A DNA stretch of 64,000 bases, taken from assembly GCA_016716235.1 (NCBI GenBank), contig JADJWS010000001.1, positions 558,001 through 622,000 of the forward strand. The letters are read 5' to 3'. Within the stretch, counting starts at the first letter, position 1. Each line of letters begins with the position of its first letter. Positions 59,396-64,000 of the stretch are shown one piece after another. The translations under genes were made by a program, and so were the position numbers. The notes beneath the pieces were generated by a model, which made no database searches, was not told the DNA's origin, and was given only the letters and a program-made list of their open reading frames with translations. Origin of the DNA: Candidatus Defluviilinea gracilis. Lineage in GTDB: Bacteria > Chloroflexota > Anaerolineae > Anaerolineales > Villigracilaceae.

Positions 59396-60069
59396 ATCCT
59401 TTAGCGAAACGCGCGGTGAAAGTCCACGAAAAACTGATCGAGTTTTATGGCGAGCCGATTTGGCGCGACCCAATGCCCCCGGTTCACGAACTGGTTTGCA
59501 CCATCCTTTCGCAGAACACAAACGATGTGAACCGCGATCGCGCGTTCAATTTGCTGCGCGCTAAATTCCCAACGTGGGAAGAAGTACGCGACGCGCAGAC
59601 AAAAGATGTGATCGAAACGATTCGTCCCGCAGGCTTGGCGAATCAAAAGGGTCCGCGCATTCAGCAGGTGTTGAAAGCCATCACCGAAGAACGCGGGAAT
59701 ATGGATTTGTCGTTTCTCAAGACAATGTCTGTGGATGATGCAAGAAACTGGCTGACCAAATTCAACGGCGTGGGACCGAAGACTGCCGCCATCGTGTTGT
59801 GCTTTTCATTGGGGATGCCCGCCTTCCCTGTGGATACGCACGTCTACCGCGTGACGGGGCGCATCGGACTCCGCCCTGAGAAGATGACCGTCGAGCAAGC
59901 GCATCCGCATCTCGAAAGTTTGTTCCCGCCCGAAACCTACTACGCCGCTCACTTGAACATCATCCGCTTGGGGCGCGAAATCTGCACCGCGCGCAAAGCG
60001 ATGTGTGAAAAATGCCCGATTGTAAAGTTGTGTGATTATGGAAGGAAGAGAGTAGAGAGTGGAGAATAG
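59392..60069 (+). CDS. nth: Endonuclease III family DNA glycosylase
   Basis: 225 residues. The HhH-GPD core has LTKFNGVGPKTAAIVLCFSL with catalytic Lys130 and PVDTHVYRV with Asp148. Cys198, 205, 208 and 214 give the C-x6-C-x2-C-x5-C pattern of the 4Fe-4S cluster. It removes oxidised pyrimidines and cuts the abasic site in the family; SQNTND replaces the usual SQxTD. It is translationally coupled to the nucleotidyltransferase gene. Confidence 0.88.
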   Translation: MNPLAKRAVKVHEKLIEFYGEPIWRDPMPPVHELVCTILSQNTNDVNRDRAFNLLRAKFPTWEEVRDAQTKDVIETIRPAGLANQKGPRIQQVLKAITEERGNMDLSFLKTMSVDDARNWLTKFNGVGPKTAAIVLCFSLGMPAFPVDTHVYRVTGRIGLRPEKMTVEQAHPHLESLFPPETYYAAHLNIIRLGREICTARKAMCEKCPIVKLCDYGRKRVESGE

Positions 60070-60125
60070 AGAATAGTTCTTGCGCCATCACTTTCTACTT
60101 ATCTACTCTCTATTCAACTATTCTC
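60045..60125. repeat. Inverted low-complexity repeat between convergent genes
   Basis: AGAGAGTAGAGAGTGGAGAA and GAATAG face an inverse CTACTCTCTATTCAACTATT near 60099-60118. It can form a long hairpin and probably ends transcription of nth and of the MazG-like gene. Confidence 0.5.
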
Positions 60126-60458
60126 TTACCGATTATCCCCATCCCCTTGAATTTTTCCCCGCTCCAATCGATCCAACAACTTGGCGATATTTGCCTCGGC
60201 GATCTCATCCAGCGACAGGTCTAATTCGGTGGCGACTTGCGAGAGGTACCACAACACATCGCCGAGTTCGGCTTTGAGCGCCTCGCGCGTCTCCGCGCTG
60301 ATCTCGCCGTCCTTGTCGCGGAACACTTTCTTGATCTTGCCCGCCACTTCCCCCGCCTCGTTGACGAGTCCCAGCGTGGGATAGATCACTCCATGCCCGA
60401 TGACAGGGTATTTTGCAGTAGCGCGTGATTTGGTTTGATAGTCGGTGAAGTTCATCAT
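60126..60458 (-). CDS. MazG-like nucleotide pyrophosphohydrolase
   Basis: 110 residues. The family's EExxE and ExxD metal motifs are NEAGEVAGKIKK and ELGDVLWYLSQVATELDLSL. It is a single MazG module, as in house-cleaning enzymes that hydrolyse non-canonical dNTPs. The start is three bases from the stop of the upstream ATPase gene, so they share a transcript. Confidence 0.85.
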   Translation of the reverse strand: MMNFTDYQTKSRATAKYPVIGHGVIYPTLGLVNEAGEVAGKIKKVFRDKDGEISAETREALKAELGDVLWYLSQVATELDLSLDEIAEANIAKLLDRLERGKIQGDGDNR

Positions 60459-60461
60459 GCC

Positions 60462-61610
60462 TCATTCTGGTAGAACAAAGTTTTGATAATTTTCTTGCGT
60501 GATTACTTCGAACTTTGCATTGGAGTAACCCCCAAGCCAATTCTTCGGAGCAGAGACAGTTTTAACTGTTGACCATTTGGCTTCGTATCCGAATAAATTT
60601 CCGTCGCGTTCCTCCACCAGGTCTATTTCCTGTTGATCGTATGTGCGCCAGAAATACATATTGGCATAGACGGAATGATACGTTCGATATTTCAATCGTT
60701 CGATAAAAATAAAATTTTCCCACAATTGACCGATGTCGTTGCGTTTATCCGCTTCATTGAACTGGGCGATCAGCGCATTACGAATACCGTTGTCCATAAA
60801 GTAGTATTTTGCCTTGTTGGTCACTTCGTTTCTCAGGTTTCTGCTGAAACCTCCAAGCCGAACAATCACGAACGCCTTTTCCAGCAGGTCGAGATAACGT
60901 TGAATGGTTTTATAATCCACGCCGATCTGTGTTCCAATTTCTGTTAGTGAAACTTCGGAGCCAACCTGAAACGCCAGCAATTTGAGAAGATCGAGCAAGG
61001 TCTTTGAGTTCTTGACGCGATCAAAAGCCAGAATGTCCTTGACGAGGTATGAATTGGCTATTTCAGCAATCACGTCAATTTTTTCCTTCTTGGTCGCAGA
61101 GGATACAACTTCAGGATATGCGCCAAAAACAAGATATTCTTCGAGATGTTCTTTCAATTCAAATCGATTTTGAAACGATAATAATTCCGATTGCGCCAGC
61201 GGATATAACGTCAGCGTGCGCTTCCGTCCTGTAAGAGGTTCGCCAACCTGACCCGCGAGTTCAAACGAAGACGAGCCTGTGACCACAACTCGAATATTGG
61301 GCATCTGGTCAACGATGATTTTCAATCCCATACCGATATTAGGAATGTTTTGCGCTTCGTCAATTGCCAGCAGGGAATATCCCTCCACATAGGACAATAT
61401 CTGTTTGAAATCCTGTGAACTGAGAATTTCCTGCGCGCGCGTATTATCGCCCGAGTCTAATTTATATTTGTGAGGGGTAGTTTTCAGGAAATTCTGAAGC
61501 AGAGTTGTCTTGCCAACGCGTCTGGGTCCGTAAATCAGCAATACTTTGCCAGATTGGATATGGTTTTCTAGGGGTTCGTACACGCGCGTAAACATACTTG
61601 CACTATACAT
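60462..61610 (-). CDS. AAA-type ATPase with DUF4143 domain
   Basis: 382 residues from ATG 61610, chosen because AAGGAG lies four bases upstream. Walker A is GPRRVGKTTLLQ, Walker B LLAIDEAQN, sensor VVVTGSSSFEL. The C-terminal DUF4143 region has YYFMDNGIRNALI and DLVEERDGNLFGYEAKWS, the latter resembling a PD-(D/E)xK-type core. The winged-helix part (SLTEIGTQIGVDYKTIQRYL) lies between. Members are AT-rich, frequently transferred and of unclear role. The leader contains a remarkable repeated ribosome site. Confidence 0.87.
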   Translation of the reverse strand: MYSASMFTRVYEPLENHIQSGKVLLIYGPRRVGKTTLLQNFLKTTPHKYKLDSGDNTRAQEILSSQDFKQILSYVEGYSLLAIDEAQNIPNIGMGLKIIVDQMPNIRVVVTGSSSFELAGQVGEPLTGRKRTLTLYPLAQSELLSFQNRFELKEHLEEYLVFGAYPEVVSSATKKEKIDVIAEIANSYLVKDILAFDRVKNSKTLLDLLKLLAFQVGSEVSLTEIGTQIGVDYKTIQRYLDLLEKAFVIVRLGGFSRNLRNEVTNKAKYYFMDNGIRNALIAQFNEADKRNDIGQLWENFIFIERLKYRTYHSVYANMYFWRTYDQQEIDLVEERDGNLFGYEAKWSTVKTVSAPKNWLGGYSNAKFEVITQENYQNFVLPE

Positions 61611-61660
61611 CAACTCCTTGTTTTTGTCAAAAAACAAGGAGTTCAACTCCTTGTTTTTGG
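61611..61660 (-). promoter_or_regulatory. Leader with repeated Shine-Dalgarno and complementary segment
   Basis: In the mRNA sense AAAAACAAGGAGTTGA occurs twice (61657-61642 and 61625-61610), with AACTCCTTGTTTTTT between. The middle can pair with the first copy, giving a hairpin plus T-run (terminator-like), or with the second copy, which covers the ribosome site of the ATPase gene. Confidence 0.65.
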
Positions 61661-61688
61661 GAAAATTTGAGGATTTGCCAGCGAGAAG

Positions 61689-62699
61689 CTACTTGAATTC
61701 CTTCGCCAACCCTCTCCACCACTCATCCCTCTCCCCAACCACAAAGGGAGTGTACAACGTCAGCCGATCCGCGATTCCATCATAGCGTTTCTTCAATTCA
61801 TCGGCTAGCCCTGAGCCTGACAAAGGGTCATCCGTCACCAAACAAAACTCGTTCAATATTTCATCCGTGATGAGCATCGGCATCTCAGCCCACTCGCCTT
61901 TCGCCGCGTGCGCGGACAATGTCTCTGCGACGCCAGTCCAGCCGTGTAAGTCCATGACGGGGCGGTAGGAGGGTGTGGATGCGTAAAACGAAATTTGCGC
62001 ACGGGCGAAATTCATCTCCTCGGGAGTCGTCGCAACGAACGCGGTCACCGAAACGGATACATCTTTCTGCTTGCGGCCTGCATTTTTTGCGCCCTCTTCA
62101 ATCGCAGGCAACATCACTTCCCTCAAATAGCGCGGCGTATTAAATGGATGCACAAGGAACCCCTCACACGTTTCGCCCGCGAGTTTTGCCAAGCCTGTGT
62201 TTACGCCAGCAATATATATTGGAATATTTGGATGCTCAATCGCTCCCGCGTTGAAGAAAGGAGACAACAGAGTTATTTTGTAATATTCCCCGCGAAAATT
62301 CAACTTCGTTCCGTTCTGCCAACAATCCCAAAACGCGCGGATGACTTGAATCTGCTCGCGCAATTTCTTCACAGGTGACTCGGGCCACGCCTGACCGAAC
62401 CTCCGCTCGATGTGCGCTTTGACTTGTGTGCCAAGCCCGAGGATGAATCGTCCGCCCGATTGCGCGGCTAAATCCCAGGCGGTGTAGGCGATGTTCGCGG
62501 GCGAACGCGCGAAGGAAACTGCGACAGCCGTCCCGAAGTGAAGACGCGTTGTATGTTCGGCGATCAACGCGCAGGGCAGGAAGGGATCGTGTTGAGTCTC
62601 CTGAGTCCACAGCGCGTCGAATCCAATTTCTTCCGCGGCTTTCGCGATCGCGGGGACGTCTTTCAATCCAGTGGGTGGTAATCCAGCATCGAGTTTCAT
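61689..62699 (-). CDS. LLM-class (luciferase-like, probably F420-dependent) oxidoreductase
   Basis: 336 residues. The TIM-barrel pattern is clear: GFDALWTQETQHDPFLPC near the N-terminus, RLHFGTAVAVSFARSPANIA, SGGRFILGLGTQVKAHIERR and IYIAGVNTGLAKLAGE. It matches the TIGR03617-type F420 group by layout. It probably reduces or oxidises a small organic substrate with coenzyme F420; the window shows no F420 synthesis genes. It lies between the ATPase and M42 genes. Confidence 0.85.
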   Translation of the reverse strand: MKLDAGLPPTGLKDVPAIAKAAEEIGFDALWTQETQHDPFLPCALIAEHTTRLHFGTAVAVSFARSPANIAYTAWDLAAQSGGRFILGLGTQVKAHIERRFGQAWPESPVKKLREQIQVIRAFWDCWQNGTKLNFRGEYYKITLLSPFFNAGAIEHPNIPIYIAGVNTGLAKLAGETCEGFLVHPFNTPRYLREVMLPAIEEGAKNAGRKQKDVSVSVTAFVATTPEEMNFARAQISFYASTPSYRPVMDLHGWTGVAETLSAHAAKGEWAEMPMLITDEILNEFCLVTDDPLSGSGLADELKKRYDGIADRLTLYTPFVVGERDEWWRGLAKEFK

Positions 62700-62706
62700 T
62701 TTTTCT

Positions 62707-62803
62707 CACCACGAAGGACACAAAGTGCACGAAGGAAAATCTGTGGAAAGGCGATCCGTTCGTCGTTCGTCCAACCTTAGTGACCTTCGTGTCCTTTGTG
62801 TTT
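62707..62803. repeat. CACCACGAAGG..CGTGTCCTTTGTG repeat, copy 2
   Basis: Ends CACCACGAAGGACACAAAG and CTTCGTGTCCTTTGTGTTT are inverted and match the copy at 19410-19520. The right end reaches the peptidase stop codon at 62802-62804. Confidence 0.65.
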
Positions 62804-63842
62804 AATCAATTAAATACGCCATGATCCAATTCGTCGTCGCGTTCAACCCGTCCATGTGTGCGCGTTCGTAATTGTGCGACGCATCAATGCCAGGACCGAT
62901 CAACGCCAGCGCAACATCGCCGCCAGCGCGCCAAAACGCCTCGCCGTCCGACCCGTAAAGCGGATACACATCGGTCTTGTACGCGATGCCATGTTTCTCG
63001 GCTATCGCGCGCAACTTTTTATTCAAGCCCTCGTGATACACGCCGCCGCTATCTTTGATGCACAACGTCGCGCTGAACTCATCCGACTCCTGCCCCGCGC
63101 CGACGACCGCCATATCCACCGTGACCAACTCCGCCACATCAGATGGGATTCCCGCCGACGCGCCGTGACCCACCTCCTCATAATTGGAGATGTGGAAGTA
63201 CACGCTTCTTTTCGGACTTCGGCCTGATTCTGCCAACGACTTGATCGCCGCCACAACATTTGCCACGCAGGCCTTGTCGTCGAGGAACCGCGAGCGGATG
63301 AATCCATTTGTCACCTCAACGCGCGGATCGAACGCCACGCAATCGCCGACGTTGATTCCCAACTCGCGCGTTTCTTTTTCGGATGTTGTGCGCGCGTCGA
63401 GCCTCACTTCCATGTGATCGTCATTGCGCGGAGTGTCTGTCCCCCCAAAAATATGACCCGACGCATTATCAATCAACACCGATCCGCGAATCTTCTCGCC
63501 CTTCGACGTGAACACCCACACGCCTTCGGTTTCAATCGTGGGCCACTGCACCCCGCCAATGCGACTCAACTTCAGCCGTCCGCTTGATTTAATTTCCTTC
63601 ACCACCGCGCCAAGCGTATCCACATGCGCGGTCAAAGCCACAGGCGGCAGATCACTTTCCACCGTCCACTTTGCAACGAGTGCGCCTTTGCGAGTTCTCG
63701 ATAACTCCAACTGCTGATACTGCGACAACTCCTTTTCAACAAAAGCAATCGCAGGCTCCGCAAAGCCAGTGGGTGAGGGGATGTTGAGCAGGTCAACGAG
63801 AAATTTGGTGAAATGGTTTGTGTCAAAATTGGGAAGGTTCAT
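62802..63842 (-). CDS. M42-type metallopeptidase
   Basis: 346 residues from ATG 63842, one base after the upstream gene's stop. Metal and catalytic positions are visible: LTAHVDTLGAVV (His, Asp), RFLDDKACVANVV (Asp), ISNYEEVGHGASAGIP (Glu-Glu), LVTVDMAVVG (Asp) and NYERAHMDGL (His). The family cleaves N-terminal residues from small peptides in large cytoplasmic assemblies. It is translationally coupled to a gene that runs off the window. Confidence 0.87.
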   Translation of the reverse strand: MNLPNFDTNHFTKFLVDLLNIPSPTGFAEPAIAFVEKELSQYQQLELSRTRKGALVAKWTVESDLPPVALTAHVDTLGAVVKEIKSSGRLKLSRIGGVQWPTIETEGVWVFTSKGEKIRGSVLIDNASGHIFGGTDTPRNDDHMEVRLDARTTSEKETRELGINVGDCVAFDPRVEVTNGFIRSRFLDDKACVANVVAAIKSLAESGRSPKRSVYFHISNYEEVGHGASAGIPSDVAELVTVDMAVVGAGQESDEFSATLCIKDSGGVYHEGLNKKLRAIAEKHGIAYKTDVYPLYGSDGEAFWRAGGDVALALIGPGIDASHNYERAHMDGLNATTNWIMAYLID

Positions 63843-63843
63843 A

Positions 63844-64000
63844 TTATTTGTCCACATCAATTAGAATAACTTTCACGGGCACGGCAGGAAAATGCCGCTT
63901 TAGTCTTTCGATATCATACACAAGTTGTTCGCCGTATGAAACTCCTGACGACATTCCTTTGTGTAGATTATGACAGGGTACGATTTCAATTCCAACATCC
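63844..64000 (-). CDS. C-terminal end of a possible BglII/BstYI-type restriction endonuclease
   Basis: The frame is open from the window edge to TAA at 63846-63844; 51 residues are visible. They read DVGIEIVPCHNLHKGMSSGV, SYGEQLVYDIERLKRHFPAV and PVKVILIDVDK. The pattern IEIVP..LxKxMSSGVSYxE..VYxxxRxxRxxPAVPxxIIxI is that of BglII/BstYI-type restriction enzymes as I recall it. No methylase is visible on this side. The assignment rests on a short fragment. Confidence 0.45.
   Translation of the reverse strand, partial: DVGIEIVPCHNLHKGMSSGVSYGEQLVYDIERLKRHFPAVPVKVILIDVDK

Overview
The window reads like a chromosomal segment of an Anaerolineae-type Chloroflexota bacterium. This placement is an inference from gene content: a SCPx-type thiolase, a luciferase-like oxidoreductase of F420-using type, a bacterial NurA/HerA pair, a bacterial translin, DUF3467 next to ssb, a SulP carrier fused to a cyclic-nucleotide domain, and intergenic spaces crowded with short inverted repeats. 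No rRNA, tRNA or CRISPR array was seen. Most genes are GC-rich; 33.5-35.7 kb is clearly AT-rich and looks foreign.

Layout. 0-3 kb: end of a thiolase gene, a PilZ protein and two tandem PlsC acyltransferases. 3-16 kb: an accessory stress/resistance stretch with MarR, four DUF1801 proteins and a fragment of a fifth, an IS5-type insertion sequence, two RibD/DHFR-like reductases, a BBE-type flavoenzyme under a palindromic operator, VOC, MFS, a UvrA paralogue, AraC and a FEN-type exonuclease. 16-19 kb: tryptophan 2,3-dioxygenase, HAD hydrolase, FolD and STAS. 19-24 kb: a large membrane serine-hydrolase-like protein, a membrane protein and a five-gene cluster of unrecognised small proteins. 24-29.4 kb: DHA2 exporter, YitT, beta-hydroxyacid dehydrogenase and a SIMPL lipoprotein. 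29.5-37 kb: nurA, a HAS-barrel-like gene and herA, then an AT-rich unknown membrane-anchored protein, a NUDIX protein, the wreck of a DpnI-like restriction gene and an MNT/HEPN pair; I read this as a DNA-processing/defence island. 37-48.9 kb: era, a GT39-like enzyme, an EamA transporter, an MBL protein, asparaginase II, SulP, a histidine kinase, and a membrane protein/translin/DUF3467/ssb operon. 49-54.8 kb: a DUF5615/DUF433 toxin-antitoxin pair beside a duplicated gene tail, a flavin oxidoreductase, a response regulator, a complete ISAs1-like element with an 8-bp target duplication, a candidate small RNA, an unknown gene and a flippase-like membrane protein. 54.8-64 kb: a cNMP/bPH membrane protein, peptide deformylase, RecF, a nucleotidyltransferase, endonuclease III, a MazG-like protein, a DUF4143 ATPase with a self-complementary leader, an LLM oxidoreductase, an M42 peptidase and the end of a possible restriction endonuclease gene.

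Themes. DNA repair and processing recur (UvrA paralogue, FEN, NurA-HerA, SSB, RecF, Nth, MazG-like). At least five families of short terminal-inverted-repeat elements lie between genes. One family has ends very close to those of the ISAs1-like element, which suggests it was mobilised by related transposases. Most promising for novelty are a ~90-nt RNA gene with its own promoter at 53.2 kb, the repeated Shine-Dalgarno/anti-Shine-Dalgarno leader at 61.6 kb, the unknown cluster at 19.6-24.2 kb, and the NurA-HerA neighbourhood.
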